DNA of 64,000 nucleotides. Source: Cyclobacterium sp. (lineage in GTDB: Bacteria; Bacteroidota; Bacteroidia; Cytophagales; Cyclobacteriaceae). Below the pieces are notes generated by a model. The model was not told the DNA's origin and did no database searches. It saw only the letters and a list, made by a program, of their open reading frames with translations. The translations under genes were made by a program, and so were the position numbers. Shown piece after piece: positions 46,796 to 56,228 of the stretch; within the stretch, counting starts at the first letter, position 1; every line of letters starts with the position of its first letter. The stretch is from the NCBI RefSeq assembly GCF_014762705.1, contig NZ_JABURL010000095.1:62001-126000 (forward strand). Reading direction: 5' to 3'.

Positions 46796-47101
46796 ATGAA
46801 TCAGAAAATCAGAATAAAATTAAAGTCATACGATTACAGCCTGGTGGACAAGTCGTCAGAAAAAATCGTTAAAGCTGTAAAATCTACCGGTGCCATTGTA
46901 GTAGGGCCCATACCCTTGCCTACAAAAAAGGAAAAATTCACCGTTTTGAAATCTCCACATGTCAATAAAAAAGCCAGGGAGCAATTCCAGCTTTGTACCT
47001 ACAAAAGGCTGGTGGATATTTATTCCGGTAGCTCCAAGACTGTAGATGCTTTGATGAAAATCGAACTTCCCAGTGGTGTGGATGTTGAGATCAAAGTCTG
47101 A
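46796..47101 (+). CDS. rpsJ: Ribosomal protein S10
   Basis: 101 residues. [38 protein letters not shown] and [11 protein letters not shown] are standard. Here it ends the str operon: a strong terminator and a new promoter separate it from rplC, which in E. coli is in the same transcript. Confidence 0.98.
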   Translation: MNQKIRIKLKSYDYSLVDKSSEKIVKAVKSTGAIVVGPIPLPTKKEKFTVLKSPHVNKKAREQFQLCTYKRLVDIYSGSSKTVDALMKIELPSGVDVEIKV

Positions 47102-47121
47102 TCCGCTCCGTTGGTCTTATT

Positions 47122-47155
47122 AAAAGCCCGTGCCAGTTTTGGCATGGGCTTTTTC
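47122..47155 (+). terminator. Terminator after rpsJ
   Basis: 12-base stem AAAGCCCGTGCC (47123-47134) with GGCATGGGCTTT (47141-47152), one G-T pair, 6-base loop, followed by T residues. Confidence 0.85.
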
Positions 47156-47249
47156 GGTTAGTTTAATGGGATCCTTATTTCAATTTTGAAATTTTCTCCT
47201 GCAAAAGGCTTGTTATGTAGCTAATTGTTTGAAAATATTCAGGTTGCGA

Positions 47250-47280
47250 TTTGCAAGCTGAAATTAAATTACTAACTTTG
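47250..47280 (+). promoter_or_regulatory. Promoter of the rplC-led S10/spc operon
   Basis: TTTG at 47250-47253, 19-base spacer, TAACTTTG at 47273-47280: exact consensus, 65 bases before the rplC ATG. The leader shows no strong hairpin. Confidence 0.75.
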
Positions 47281-47344
47281 CAATCCTTTAAAAGGGCACA
47301 GGTGTGTAAAGCCTTGTGAATCATAGAATATTATATATCCATAG

Positions 47345-47977
47345 ATGTCTGGAATAATAGGTAAGAAAATCGGAATGACTAGTATTTTTAGTGCCGATGG
47401 ACGTAATGTCGCATGCACGTTAGTAGAAGCTGGTCCTTGCGTAGTGACGCAAGTAAAAAATGTAGAAACAGACGGGTACAACGCTGTACAATTGGCTTAT
47501 GGTGAGCGTAAAGAGAAAAATACGCCCAAGCCCTTGATCGGTCATTTTAAAAAGGCCGGTACAACGCCAAAGCAGAAAGTTGTTGAATTCAGGGATTTCA
47601 GAGTGGAATTCGAAGGTCAGGTAGACATGGGCAAAACCGTTATATCTGACCAGATTTTTGTAGAAGGTGACTTTGTTGATGCCATTGGTACTTCCAAGGG
47701 TAAAGGTTTTCAGGGTGTGGTAAAACGACATGGCTTTGGTGGTGTCGGAGGTGCTACCCACGGACAGCACAACAGGCAACGTCACCCTGGTTCCATCGGT
47801 GCTTGCTCCTGGCCATCCAGGGTCTTTAAAGGCATGAGAATGGCTGGAAGGACCGGAGGTAACAGGGTCAAAGTGCTTAACTTAAAAGTACTTAAAATTT
47901 ATCCTGAAAAGAACCTGCTTTTAGTAAGTGGTTCTATACCGGGAGCCAAAAATTCTTTTGTGATTCTAGAGAAGTAA
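47345..47977 (+). CDS. rplC: Ribosomal protein L3
   Basis: 210 residues. [13 protein letters not shown] start; [19 protein letters not shown] and [33 protein letters not shown] core, with the glutamine-bearing central loop. An early assembly protein near the peptidyl transferase centre. 4 bases before rplD. Confidence 0.98.
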   Translation: MSGIIGKKIGMTSIFSADGRNVACTLVEAGPCVVTQVKNVETDGYNAVQLAYGERKEKNTPKPLIGHFKKAGTTPKQKVVEFRDFRVEFEGQVDMGKTVISDQIFVEGDFVDAIGTSKGKGFQGVVKRHGFGGVGGATHGQHNRQRHPGSIGACSWPSRVFKGMRMAGRTGGNRVKVLNLKVLKIYPEKNLLLVSGSIPGAKNSFVILEK

Positions 47978-47981
47978 GAAG

Positions 47982-48611
47982 ATGGAATTAGCAATATTAA
48001 AACAGACCGGTGAAGATACCGGAAGAAAAGTTTCGCTTTCCGAGGATATTTTCGCGGTTGAGCCCAACGATCATGCCATTTACCTTGATGTCAAGCAGTA
48101 TTTGGCCAACAAGAGACAGGGTACCCACAAGTCTAAAGAAAGGGCAGAGATTTCCGGATCTACCAAGAAGATCAAAAAGCAAAAAGGTACCGGAGGTGCT
48201 CGTGCAGGCTCTATCAAATCCCCGATTTTCAGGGGTGGTGGCAGGGTTTTTGGACCTAAACCAAGGGATTATTCTTTTAAATTAAATAAAAAATTAAAGC
48301 AGGTTGCCAGGAAATCTGCCTTATCTTACAAGGCAAAAGATAATGGCCTCGTAATATTGGAAGATCTGGTTTTCGATGCACCCCGGACGAAAGATTACAT
48401 CAAGCTGCTTTCCAATTTATCGCTTTCAGATAAAAAGACCCTACTTGTAGTGGCTGAAAACAATCAGAACGTTTATCTGTCATCCAGAAATCTTCAAAAA
48501 GCAAAGGTTCGGATCGTGGATGATTTGAACACTTATGAGGTTTTGGATGCGGATAGCCTTGTTTTTTGTGAAGGTGCATTGAGTAAATTAGAAACCCTTT
48601 TATCGAAATAA
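47982..48611 (+). CDS. rplD: Ribosomal protein L4
   Basis: 209 residues. Exit-tunnel loop [19 protein letters not shown] and [17 protein letters not shown] are typical; the C-terminal half has [15 protein letters not shown]4 also represses the S10 operon in enterobacteria; whether it does so here is unknown. Confidence 0.97.
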   Translation: MELAILKQTGEDTGRKVSLSEDIFAVEPNDHAIYLDVKQYLANKRQGTHKSKERAEISGSTKKIKKQKGTGGARAGSIKSPIFRGGGRVFGPKPRDYSFKLNKKLKQVARKSALSYKAKDNGLVILEDLVFDAPRTKDYIKLLSNLSLSDKKTLLVVAENNQNVYLSSRNLQKAKVRIVDDLNTYEVLDADSLVFCEGALSKLETLLSK

Positions 48612-48615
48612 AATC

Positions 48616-48903
48616 ATGGAGATATTAAAAAGACCTTTGATTACAGAAAAGATCTCAGCCATGAACGAACGTGGGGTCTATGGATTTGTGGTTGAAAAAA
48701 CCGCAAAAAAGCCTCAGATCAAAAGCGCTGTAGAAAAAATGTACGGTGTCAAAGTGGTTGGGGTGCGTACCATGCGCTATGCCGCAAAGAAAAAGACCAG
48801 GTACACTAAAGCTAAAATTGTTTCCGGCTATACCAATACATTCAAGAAGGCAATAGTACAGGTGGCAGAAGGTGAAATTATTGATTTTTACGGTGAAATT
48901 TAA
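48616..48903 (+). CDS. rplW: Ribosomal protein L23
   Basis: 95 residues. ILKRPLITEKISAMNE and KPQIKSAVEKMYGVKVVGVRTM match L23, which sits at the tunnel exit and binds trigger factor and SRP. Confidence 0.97.
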   Translation: MEILKRPLITEKISAMNERGVYGFVVEKTAKKPQIKSAVEKMYGVKVVGVRTMRYAAKKKTRYTKAKIVSGYTNTFKKAIVQVAEGEIIDFYGEI

Positions 48904-48916
48904 TTGAATCAAACCA

Positions 48917-49741
48917 ATGGCAGTTAAGAAATTAAAACCTGTAACCCCCGGAACCCGATTTAGAGTGGCCCCATCCTTTGATGAGATCACCACTTCCAAA
49001 CCGGAGAAGAGCTTGTTGGCTCCTTTGAAAAAATCCGGCGGCAGGAACCATACTGGAAAAATGACCTCCCGATACATAGGAGGCGGACATAAGAAAAGAC
49101 TCAGGATTGTTGACTTCAAAAGAGTAAAAGAAGGCGTTCCTGCAGTGGTGAAAAGCATCGAATACGATCCAAACAGGACGGCCAGAATAGCCTTGTTGTT
49201 TTACAAGGATGGCACCAAAACCTATATGCTTGCTCCTGAAGGACTTCAGGTTGGGCAGACCGTTTTGTGTGGTGAGCAAGCCAGTCCCGAAGTAGGAAAC
49301 ACCCTATTCTTGAAGGACATACCTTTGGGTACCATCATTCACAATATTGAATTAAAGCCCGGAAAGGGTGGAGCCATTGTTCGTAGCGCAGGCGGGTACG
49401 CACAGTTGCTTGCCAGAGAAGGGAAATATGTGACCATCAAATTACCTTCTGGGGAAATGAGAATGGTATTGGCAACCTGTAAGGCCACCATTGGGACTGT
49501 TTCGAATGGTGAACACATGAACGTTGTTCTTGGAAAAGCAGGCCGGAAAAGATGGCTTGGTAGAAGACCCAGGACCAGAGGGGTAGCTATGAACCCGGTA
49601 GATCACCCAATGGGTGGTGGTGAAGGGCGCTCATCAGGTGGTCATCCACGTTCCAGAACCGGTTTATTGGCTAAAGGGAAGAAAACCCGCTCGGTCAAAA
49701 AATATTCCAATAAATTTATCATTAGCAGAAGATCTAAATAA
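48917..49741 (+). CDS. rplB: Ribosomal protein L2
   Basis: 274 residues. [33 protein letters not shown], and the catalytic-centre region [20 protein letters not shown] with the conserved His are present. Start ATG 14 bases after rplW. Confidence 0.98.
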   Translation: MAVKKLKPVTPGTRFRVAPSFDEITTSKPEKSLLAPLKKSGGRNHTGKMTSRYIGGGHKKRLRIVDFKRVKEGVPAVVKSIEYDPNRTARIALLFYKDGTKTYMLAPEGLQVGQTVLCGEQASPEVGNTLFLKDIPLGTIIHNIELKPGKGGAIVRSAGGYAQLLAREGKYVTIKLPSGEMRMVLATCKATIGTVSNGEHMNVVLGKAGRKRWLGRRPRTRGVAMNPVDHPMGGGEGRSSGGHPRSRTGLLAKGKKTRSVKKYSNKFIISRRSK

Positions 49742-49743
49742 AC

Positions 49744-50022
49744 ATGGCACGTTCATTAAAAAAAGGCCCTTATATAGAACATCATTTGGCAAAGAAAGTG
49801 GATGTCATGAACGATTCCGGCAAAAAGTCTGTAATCAAGACCTGGTCAAGGAGGTCAATGATCTCTCCGGACTTCGTGGGACATACCTTTGCAGTGCATA
49901 ATGGAAACAAATTTATTCCTGTATTTGTGACAGACAATATGGTTGGTCACAAGTTGGGTGAATTTGCTCCTACCAGAAATTTCCGTGGACACATTGCCAA
50001 AAAAGATAAAGGAAAGAGATAA
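49744..50022 (+). CDS. rpsS: Ribosomal protein S19
   Basis: 92 residues. [41 protein letters not shown] and [15 protein letters not shown] are diagnostic. 3-base gaps on both sides show tight operon packing. Confidence 0.98.
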   Translation: MARSLKKGPYIEHHLAKKVDVMNDSGKKSVIKTWSRRSMISPDFVGHTFAVHNGNKFIPVFVTDNMVGHKLGEFAPTRNFRGHIAKKDKGKR

Positions 50023-50024
50023 TC

Positions 50025-50414
50025 ATGGAAGCAATAGCAAAATTAAATAACGTTCCTACCTCTCCCAGGAAAATGCGTCTGGTTGCGGATCTGGTAAGGG
50101 GAAAAAAAGTGGGTCAGGCATTAAGTATCCTGAAATTCACACCCAATCACGGTGCCATCAGGCTTGAAAAATTATTGTTATCAGCCATTGCCAACTGGCA
50201 GGCTAAAAATCCTGAAGAAAAGCTGGAAGATGCTGAGCTTTACGTCAAAACCATCGCGGTAGACGGGGGCAGGATGCTGAAACGGCTTAGACCTGCACCA
50301 CAGGGCAGAGCCCATAGGATCCGCAAAAGATCAAATCATGTAACGCTAATCGTAGACTCCCTGAGTGGAGACGTTACCGCTGATATTGTTGAATCAAATG
50401 AAAATGAAGACTAA
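50025..50414 (+). CDS. rplV: Ribosomal protein L22
   Basis: 129 residues. [20 protein letters not shown] start and the tunnel loop [19 protein letters not shown] are present without macrolide-type deletions. 3 bases before rpsC. Confidence 0.98.
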   Translation: MEAIAKLNNVPTSPRKMRLVADLVRGKKVGQALSILKFTPNHGAIRLEKLLLSAIANWQAKNPEEKLEDAELYVKTIAVDGGRMLKRLRPAPQGRAHRIRKRSNHVTLIVDSLSGDVTADIVESNENED

Positions 50415-50417
50415 AAT

Positions 50418-51155
50418 ATGGGACAGAAAGTTAACCCAATTGGTTTAAGGCTTGGTATCATCAAGGGTTGGGACTCTAACTGGTATGGTGGTCGTGATTT
50501 TGCTGATAAGCTTTATGAAGACCAGAATATCAGAAAGTATGTTTTTGCCAGGATTCCAAAAGGTGGCATTTCCAAAGTAATCATCGAGCGAACGCTCAAA
50601 AGGATTACCCTAACCATTCAAACTGCTCGACCCGGAGTGGTAATTGGTAAAGGCGGTTCGGAAGTTGATAAACTAAGGGAAGAATTAAAAAAGCTTACCA
50701 ATAAGGATGTTCAGATCAACATTTTCGAGATCAAGCGCCCTGAAATGGATGCGAAATTAGTAGGAGAATCCATTGCACAGCAATTGGAAGCCAGGATTTC
50801 TTTTAGAAGGGCGATGAAACAGTCCATTGCGGCTACCATGAGGGTAGGTGCAGAAGGAATAAAGGTTAAGCTTTCCGGAAGGCTTGGTGGAGCTGAAATG
50901 GCCAGGTCCGAGATGTACAAGGAAGGAAGGATACCTTTGCATACCATTCGTGCTGATGTGGATTATGCTTTATCGGAAGCACAAACGGTATATGGCAAGA
51001 TTGGTATTAAAGTCTGGATCTTCAAGGGAGAAGTTTATGGTAAGAGAGATCTTTCCCCTAATCTGAGCTCTGGAAGCGATGCCAAAGGCAATGCTCCGGC
51101 TGGAAACAGGAGAAGGAGAGAAGGTGGTCCCAAGAGAAGAAAAAGAAACAACTAA
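50418..51155 (+). CDS. rpsC: Ribosomal protein S3
   Basis: 245 residues. [14 protein letters not shown] start, KH domain with [20 protein letters not shown], and [14 protein letters not shown]-terminal Gly/Arg-rich tail ([18 protein letters not shown]) goes beyond the E. coli length, as in other Bacteroidota. Confidence 0.98.
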   Translation: MGQKVNPIGLRLGIIKGWDSNWYGGRDFADKLYEDQNIRKYVFARIPKGGISKVIIERTLKRITLTIQTARPGVVIGKGGSEVDKLREELKKLTNKDVQINIFEIKRPEMDAKLVGESIAQQLEARISFRRAMKQSIAATMRVGAEGIKVKLSGRLGGAEMARSEMYKEGRIPLHTIRADVDYALSEAQTVYGKIGIKVWIFKGEVYGKRDLSPNLSSGSDAKGNAPAGNRRRREGGPKRRKRNN

Positions 51156-51175
51156 ACATCTTTAACTGAGCAATC

Positions 51176-51598
51176 ATGTTACAGCCAAGAAGAACGAAAT
51201 TTAGAAAAATGCACAAGGGGAGGATCAAGGGAATTGCCCAGAGAGGTCATACCCTGGCCTTTGGCAATTTTGGAATCAAATCCCTTGAGCCTGGATGGAT
51301 CACCTCTAGACAAATAGAAGCTGCCCGTATTGCGATGACAAGAGCAATGAAAAGGGAAGGTCAGGTTTGGATAAGGATTTTTCCAGATAAACCCATTACC
51401 AAAAAACCTGCAGAAGTAAGGATGGGTAAAGGTAAAGGAGCTCCCGAATATTGGGTTGCAGTGATCAAGCCGGGGACAATCCTCTTTGAAGCTACAGGTG
51501 TACCTGTAGAAGTAGCCCAGGAAGCCTTGCGATTAGCACAACAAAAGCTTCCTGTAAGTACCAAATTTGTCGTACGTAGAGATTACGTTGGATCATAA
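51176..51598 (+). CDS. rplP: Ribosomal protein L16
   Basis: 140 residues. [16 protein letters not shown] start, [18 protein letters not shown] and [17 protein letters not shown] are standard. Contacts the A-site tRNA elbow. rpmC begins 4 bases later. Confidence 0.98.
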   Translation: MLQPRRTKFRKMHKGRIKGIAQRGHTLAFGNFGIKSLEPGWITSRQIEAARIAMTRAMKREGQVWIRIFPDKPITKKPAEVRMGKGKGAPEYWVAVIKPGTILFEATGVPVEVAQEALRLAQQKLPVSTKFVVRRDYVGS

Positions 51599-51602
51599 AG
51601 CA

Positions 51603-51797
51603 ATGAAAAATTCAGAAATCAATGCTCTTACGGAGAGCGAAATTATATCACGCATAGCTGCGGAGAAGGAGAACCTGACAAAACTTCGTTTTGCTCATGC
51701 CATTTCTCCTATTGAGAATCCTAATAGAATCAAAGAATCAAGGCGTTTGGTCGCAAGGTTGAATACTTTTTTACGAGCCAAACAACTAGCTAAATAA
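51603..51797 (+). CDS. rpmC: Ribosomal protein L29
   Basis: 64 residues from the ATG at 51603 ([14 protein letters not shown]). The frame is open further upstream into rplP, but the ATG gives the family length and a clean operon gap. [27 protein letters not shown] is the conserved part. Confidence 0.95.
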   Translation: MKNSEINALTESEIISRIAAEKENLTKLRFAHAISPIENPNRIKESRRLVARLNTFLRAKQLAK

Positions 51798-51805
51798 ATA
51801 ACAAA

Positions 51806-52069
51806 ATGGCTACTACAGAAAGAAACCTTCGTAAAGAAAGAATAGGTAAAGTAGTGAGCAACAAAATGGATAAATCCATTACCGTAGCTGTGGAGAGAAG
51901 AGTAAAACACCCCATGTACGGTAAATTTGTTGGTAAGACTACCAAATTCATGGCTCATGACGAAAACAATGATTGTAATCCGGGAGACCTGGTGAAAATC
52001 AGTGAAACGCGTCCGCTGAGTAAGAGTAAACGTTGGAGATTGGTCGAAATAATAGAAAGGGCTTTATAA
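51806..52069 (+). CDS. rpsQ: Ribosomal protein S17
   Basis: 87 residues. [32 protein letters not shown] is cut here only for recognition: [14 protein letters not shown] and HPMYGKFV are the S17 marks, plus [17 protein letters not shown]. Confidence 0.97.
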   Translation: MATTERNLRKERIGKVVSNKMDKSITVAVERRVKHPMYGKFVGKTTKFMAHDENNDCNPGDLVKISETRPLSKSKRWRLVEIIERAL

Positions 52070-52072
52070 ATC

Positions 52073-52441
52073 ATGATACAGCAAGAATCCAGATTAAGCG
52101 TAGCGGACAATTCAGGCGCAAAAGAAGTGCTTGTAATCCGAGTTTTGGGAGGAACCAAGAGAAGGTATGCTTCTATTGGAGACAAGGTTGTCGTGTCTGT
52201 TAAATCGGCCATTTCGTCCAGTAACATGAAAAAAGGCACTGTTTCCAAAGCAGTAATAGTAAGGACCAGAAAGGAAGTCCGTAGAAAAGACGGCTCATAT
52301 ATCCGGTTTGAAGATAATGCGGCCGTACTTTTGAATAACAATGACGAACCCAGAGGTACCCGTATTTTTGGCCCTGTGGCCAGGGAACTGAGGGAGCGAC
52401 AGTTTATGAAAATTGTATCACTGGCCCCTGAAGTATTGTAA
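52073..52441 (+). CDS. rplN: Ribosomal protein L14
   Basis: 122 residues. [19 protein letters not shown] start, [20 protein letters not shown] and [13 protein letters not shown] are diagnostic. First gene of the classical spc set, here continuous with S10. Confidence 0.98.
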   Translation: MIQQESRLSVADNSGAKEVLVIRVLGGTKRRYASIGDKVVVSVKSAISSSNMKKGTVSKAVIVRTRKEVRRKDGSYIRFEDNAAVLLNNNDEPRGTRIFGPVARELRERQFMKIVSLAPEVL

Positions 52442-52443
52442 AA

Positions 52444-52788
52444 ATGGAAAGAAAATTTAACAAACAACCTAAATTGCACATCAAATCCGGAGATACCGTT
52501 TTGGTAATTTCAGGTGATGACAAAGGCAAAAAAGGAAAAATCCTTTCAGTTGACCAAACCAAGAGAAGGGCAATTGTTGAGGGTTTGAATATGGTAACCA
52601 AACATATCAAACCAACTGCAAATTCACCTCAGGGAGGTATTGAAAAGAAAGAAGCGCCGATTCATATCAGTAATCTAAAATTGGTAGATCCCAAAACCGG
52701 AGAAGCTACCAGAATTGGAAGAAAGAAAAATGAAGACGGAAAATTAGTAAGGTACTCTAAGAAAACCGGGGAGGTGATCAATGGCTAA
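52444..52788 (+). CDS. rplX: Ribosomal protein L24
   Basis: 114 residues. KOW motif [20 protein letters not shown], then [13 protein letters not shown] and [15 protein letters not shown]. Overlaps the rplE start by 8 bases. Confidence 0.97.
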   Translation: MERKFNKQPKLHIKSGDTVLVISGDDKGKKGKILSVDQTKRRAIVEGLNMVTKHIKPTANSPQGGIEKKEAPIHISNLKLVDPKTGEATRIGRKKNEDGKLVRYSKKTGEVING

Positions 52789-53344
52789 ACCTAGATTAAA
52801 AGAAAAGTTCGACAAGGAAATCACTTCGGAGCTGAAGGATAAATTTCAGTTTACAAGTGTGATGCAGGTTCCCAAACTTACCAAGATAGTTTTGAACAAA
52901 GGTATTGGAGCTGCGGTCGCTGACAAAAAATTGGTGGATCAGGGTGTAGAGGAACTTACGCTGATCACCGGGCAAAGAGCTGTAGCTACCAAAGCTAAGG
53001 TCTCCATATCCAATTTTAAGTTGAGAGATGGAATGCCTATCGGTGCAAAAGTTACTTTAAGAGGTGACAGGATGTACGAATTTCTTGACAGGCTGGTAAG
53101 CATTGCCTTGCCCAGGGTTAGGGATTTTAAGGGTATTTCTGATAAAGGATTTGACGGTCGTGGCAATTACACGCTCGGAGTGACTGAACAAATCATATTT
53201 CCTGAGATCAGTATTGATAAAGTAAACAGGATTTCCGGTATGGACATTACCTTGGTTACCAATACCAATAATGATGAGGAAGCATATGCCTTATTAAAAT
53301 CTCTGGGAATGCCTTTTGTTAATAAAAATAAAGAAGAAGAATAA
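52781..53344 (+). CDS. rplE: Ribosomal protein L5
   Basis: 187 residues. [36 protein letters not shown] and [12 protein letters not shown] are standard. Binds 5S rRNA. Stop codon overlaps the rpsN ATG by one base. Confidence 0.98.
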   Translation: MAKPRLKEKFDKEITSELKDKFQFTSVMQVPKLTKIVLNKGIGAAVADKKLVDQGVEELTLITGQRAVATKAKVSISNFKLRDGMPIGAKVTLRGDRMYEFLDRLVSIALPRVRDFKGISDKGFDGRGNYTLGVTEQIIFPEISIDKVNRISGMDITLVTNTNNDEEAYALLKSLGMPFVNKNKEEE

Positions 53345-53613
53345 TGGCAAGAGAATCGATAAAGGCCCGCGAAAGAAAAAGAGAACGTTTGGTAGCGAAA
53401 TATGCTAAAAAACGTGCTGAACTAAAAGCTGCTGGTGACTACGAAGCCTTGGATAAGCTTCCCAAGAATGCTTCTCCAGTAAGGCTTCATAACAGATGCA
53501 AGCTTACCGGCAGACCCAAAGGATACATGAGAAAATTCGGTATCAATAGGGTGACTTTCAGAGAGATGGCTTCAGCAGGGAAAATTCCGGGTGTAACCAA
53601 GTCTAGCTGGTAA
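53344..53613 (+). CDS. rpsN: Ribosomal protein S14 (zinc-free long form)
   Basis: 89 residues. Ends [24 protein letters not shown]...KSSW with a single Cys, so it lacks the CxxC-CxxC zinc ribbon of short S14. 83 bases follow before rpsH, with a promoter-like element. Confidence 0.97.
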   Translation: MARESIKARERKRERLVAKYAKKRAELKAAGDYEALDKLPKNASPVRLHNRCKLTGRPKGYMRKFGINRVTFREMASAGKIPGVTKSSW

Positions 53614-53650
53614 AAATTATATAATAGTTTTTATTCTAAATTTCATTGTG

Positions 53651-53658
53651 TAACTTTG
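53651..53658 (+). promoter_or_regulatory. -7 element TAACTTTG before rpsH
   Basis: Matches TAnnTTTG and lies in the only sizeable gap (83 bases) inside the spc run. The -33 half is not clear, so this is a possible internal promoter. Confidence 0.5.
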
Positions 53659-53696
53659 CGGGCCCATTAGGGTTTTGCAGTTAGACTAATACAAAT

Positions 53697-54092
53697 ATGA
53701 CTGATCCAATAGCTGATTATCTAACCAGATTGAGGAATGCCATCAAGGCTTCTCACCGGATAGTAGAAATACCTGCTTCGAACATGAAAAAAGAACTAAC
53801 TAAAGTTCTTTTTGAAAAAGGTTACATACAAAATTACAAATTTGTTGAGGAGGGTCCTCAGGGTACTATAAAAATAGCCTTGAAGTACAATCCACAGACA
53901 AAGGAAAATTCCATTGTTAGCCTTTCTCGTATCAGTAAGCCAGGTTTAAGAAAATATGTGAGTAAGGATTCCCTTCCAAGAGTAATCAATGGTTTGGGAA
54001 TTGCAATTATTTCCACCTCCAAGGGGGTGATGACTGACAAGGAAGCCCGTGTTGAAGGCGTGGGTGGAGAAGTCCTTTGTTACGTTTATTAA
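53697..54092 (+). CDS. rpsH: Ribosomal protein S8
   Basis: 131 residues. [16 protein letters not shown] start; [10 protein letters not shown] and the C-terminal [18 protein letters not shown] are standard. S8 represses the spc operon in E. coli; the gap upstream might hold such a site, not shown. Confidence 0.98.
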   Translation: MTDPIADYLTRLRNAIKASHRIVEIPASNMKKELTKVLFEKGYIQNYKFVEEGPQGTIKIALKYNPQTKENSIVSLSRISKPGLRKYVSKDSLPRVINGLGIAIISTSKGVMTDKEARVEGVGGEVLCYVY

Positions 54093-54101
54093 AAAATTGA
54101 T

Positions 54102-54659
54102 ATGTCTAGAATAGGTAAAAAACCGATAAATATACCTGCGGGTGTGACTGTAGACGTTTCTGATCACAATCAGGTAACTGTTAAAGGTCCCAAAGGTACA
54201 CTGGTACAGGAGGTAAATCCTGATATATCAGTAAAAGTTGCGGACAATCAAGTGGTATTTGAAAGACCAACTGATTCAAAGCGTCATAAATCCCTGCATG
54301 GACTTTTTCGTTCTCTGGTAAACAATATGGTTGTCGGGGTTCATGAAGGATATAAAAAAGACCTGGAACTTGTAGGTGTAGGCTATAAGGCTACCAATCA
54401 AGGTCAGATTCTTGAACTTTCACTGGGTTATTCACACAATATATTTTTGTTGGTTCCCCAGGAAATAGCTATCAAAACTGAAACTCCCAAAGGAAAGAAT
54501 CCATTGATTTCACTTGAGGGAATTGACAAAGAATTAATCGGACAGGTTGCCGCTAAAATCAAATCCCTGCGTAAAGTTGAGCCTTTCAAAGGTAAGGGTG
54601 TAAGATTTGTTGGTGAGCACATTAGACGTAAAGCTGGTAAAACTGCTGCTAAAAAATAA
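54102..54659 (+). CDS. rplF: Ribosomal protein L6
   Basis: 185 residues. MSRIGKKPINIPAGVTV start, VKGPKGTL, LVGVGYKA and KGVRFVGEHIRRKAGKTAAKK end. Binds near the sarcin-ricin loop. Confidence 0.98.
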   Translation: MSRIGKKPINIPAGVTVDVSDHNQVTVKGPKGTLVQEVNPDISVKVADNQVVFERPTDSKRHKSLHGLFRSLVNNMVVGVHEGYKKDLELVGVGYKATNQGQILELSLGYSHNIFLLVPQEIAIKTETPKGKNPLISLEGIDKELIGQVAAKIKSLRKVEPFKGKGVRFVGEHIRRKAGKTAAKK

Positions 54660-54666
54660 TTAGAAG

Positions 54667-55017
54667 ATGGCTTTCAAGAAAAAAACAAGAAGACTGAGAA
54701 TAAAAAGAGGTATCCGAAGAAAGATTTCCGGTACCGATGCCAGGCCAAGACTTTCTGTGTTCAAAAGTAATACAGGGATTTACGCACAATTGGTTGACGA
54801 TTTAAAGGGGCAAACGCTAGCAGCTGCGTCCTCTAAGGAATTAGGTTCCAGTAAAAATATAAATATTACCGTTTCGAAGGAAGTTGGTAAAAAGCTTGCT
54901 GAAAAAGCGGTAGCCAATGGTTTGAATGAAGTAGTTTTCGACAGAAGCGGGTATCTTTATCATGGAAATGTAAAAGCTTTGGCCGATGGTGCCAGAGAAG
55001 GAGGCCTTAAATTTTAA
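54667..55017 (+). CDS. rplR: Ribosomal protein L18
   Basis: 116 residues. [25 protein letters not shown], and [26 protein letters not shown] at the end. Binds 5S rRNA with L5. Confidence 0.97.
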   Translation: MAFKKKTRRLRIKRGIRRKISGTDARPRLSVFKSNTGIYAQLVDDLKGQTLAAASSKELGSSKNINITVSKEVGKKLAEKAVANGLNEVVFDRSGYLYHGNVKALADGAREGGLKF

Positions 55018-55022
55018 TCATT

Positions 55023-55541
55023 ATGTCCCAAACAAGTAAAAAACCCATTCGGGCTACAGATACAGAATTAAGTGAAAAGGTAGTTGCCATTAACCGGGTG
55101 GCTAAAGTGGTAAAAGGTGGACGTAGGTTCTCTTTTTCCGCCATAGTAGTTGTTGGTGATGGAAAAGGAGTTGTCGGATTTGGTCTGGGTAAGGCCAATG
55201 AGGTTACCGATGCCATTACCAAAGGAGTTGAAGACGCCAAGAAAAACCTTATTCAGGTTCCTTTACTGAAAGGTACCATTCCCCATGATCAGCTGGGTAA
55301 GTATGGAGGAGGTTTGGTATTGATCAAACCAGCAGCTCCCGGTACAGGTGTTTTGGCCGGTGGAGCCATGCGTGCAGTACTGGAAAGCGCCGGATATACC
55401 GATATCCTGGCCAAGTCAAAAGGCTCTTCCAATCCGCATAATGTGGTAAAAGCAACCATTGATGCCCTGGTCAATCTTAGGGACGCCATTGCTGTATCTC
55501 AGCAAAGGAGAGTTAAATTATCTAAAGTATTTAACGGTTAA
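55023..55541 (+). CDS. rpsE: Ribosomal protein S5
   Basis: 172 residues. [54 protein letters not shown] and [12 protein letters not shown] are diagnostic. 4 bases before rpmD. Confidence 0.98.
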   Translation: MSQTSKKPIRATDTELSEKVVAINRVAKVVKGGRRFSFSAIVVVGDGKGVVGFGLGKANEVTDAITKGVEDAKKNLIQVPLLKGTIPHDQLGKYGGGLVLIKPAAPGTGVLAGGAMRAVLESAGYTDILAKSKGSSNPHNVVKATIDALVNLRDAIAVSQQRRVKLSKVFNG

Positions 55542-55545
55542 ATTT

Positions 55546-55725
55546 ATGGCTAAGGTTAAAGTAACACAGATCAGAAGCATTATAAAACGACCTAAAAATC
55601 AGAAAGCAACGATAACAGCTCTGGGATTAGGTAAGATCAATAGAACGGTAGAAGTGGAAAATACCCCACAGATGCAGGGATTGATCAAGAAAATCAGCCA
55701 TTTAGTTAAGGTTCAGGATGTTTAA
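55546..55725 (+). CDS. rpmD: Ribosomal protein L30
   Basis: 59 residues from the ATG at 55546 (MAKVKVTQIRSII), normal for L30. The longer open frame into rpsE is not used. ATITALGLGKINRTVEVEN is the conserved part. 53 bases separate it from rplO. Confidence 0.95.
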   Translation: MAKVKVTQIRSIIKRPKNQKATITALGLGKINRTVEVENTPQMQGLIKKISHLVKVQDV

Positions 55726-55778
55726 ACCGGAAGCTTTAAAGCTTGCCGAGTTTTAGACCAGTAGAAAATAGATATAAA

Positions 55779-56225
55779 ATGAAATTACATACATTAAAAC
55801 CAGCCGAAGGTTCCATCAAAACCAGAAAAAGAATTGGTAGGGGCCAGGGTTCCGGTAGGGGAGGTACTTCCACCAGAGGTCATAAAGGTGCTAAATCCAG
55901 ATCTGGTTATAAAACAAAACTTGGCTTCGAAGGTGGGCAGATGCCCTTACAACGTAGGGTTCCAAAGTTTGGTTTTACCAGTCATAACAGAGTGGCATAC
56001 CAGGCAATCAATTTAGACAAGATACAGGAACTGGTTACTAATCTGAGTATTGATACGATCGATTTGGACGTATTACGTGAAAATGGTTTAGTTTCCAAAA
56101 AAGATCTTGTAAAAGTGCTTGGAAGGGGCGAACTTACCTCGAAAGTAAATGTAAGTGCCCACAGCTTCTCCGCTTCAGCTATTGCTGCTATTGAAAAAGT
56201 TGGAGGATCTGCTAATAAGATTTAA
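55779..56225 (+). CDS. rplO: Ribosomal protein L15
   Basis: 148 residues from the ATG at 55779 (MKLHTLKPAEGS); the frame extends upstream to an ATG at 55743, but the L15 start is conserved. RIGRGQGSGRGGTSTRGHKG and GFEGGQMPLQRRVPKFGF are standard. 3 bases before secY. Confidence 0.97.
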   Translation: MKLHTLKPAEGSIKTRKRIGRGQGSGRGGTSTRGHKGAKSRSGYKTKLGFEGGQMPLQRRVPKFGFTSHNRVAYQAINLDKIQELVTNLSIDTIDLDVLRENGLVSKKDLVKVLGRGELTSKVNVSAHSFSASAIAAIEKVGGSANKI

Positions 56226-56228
56226 TTC

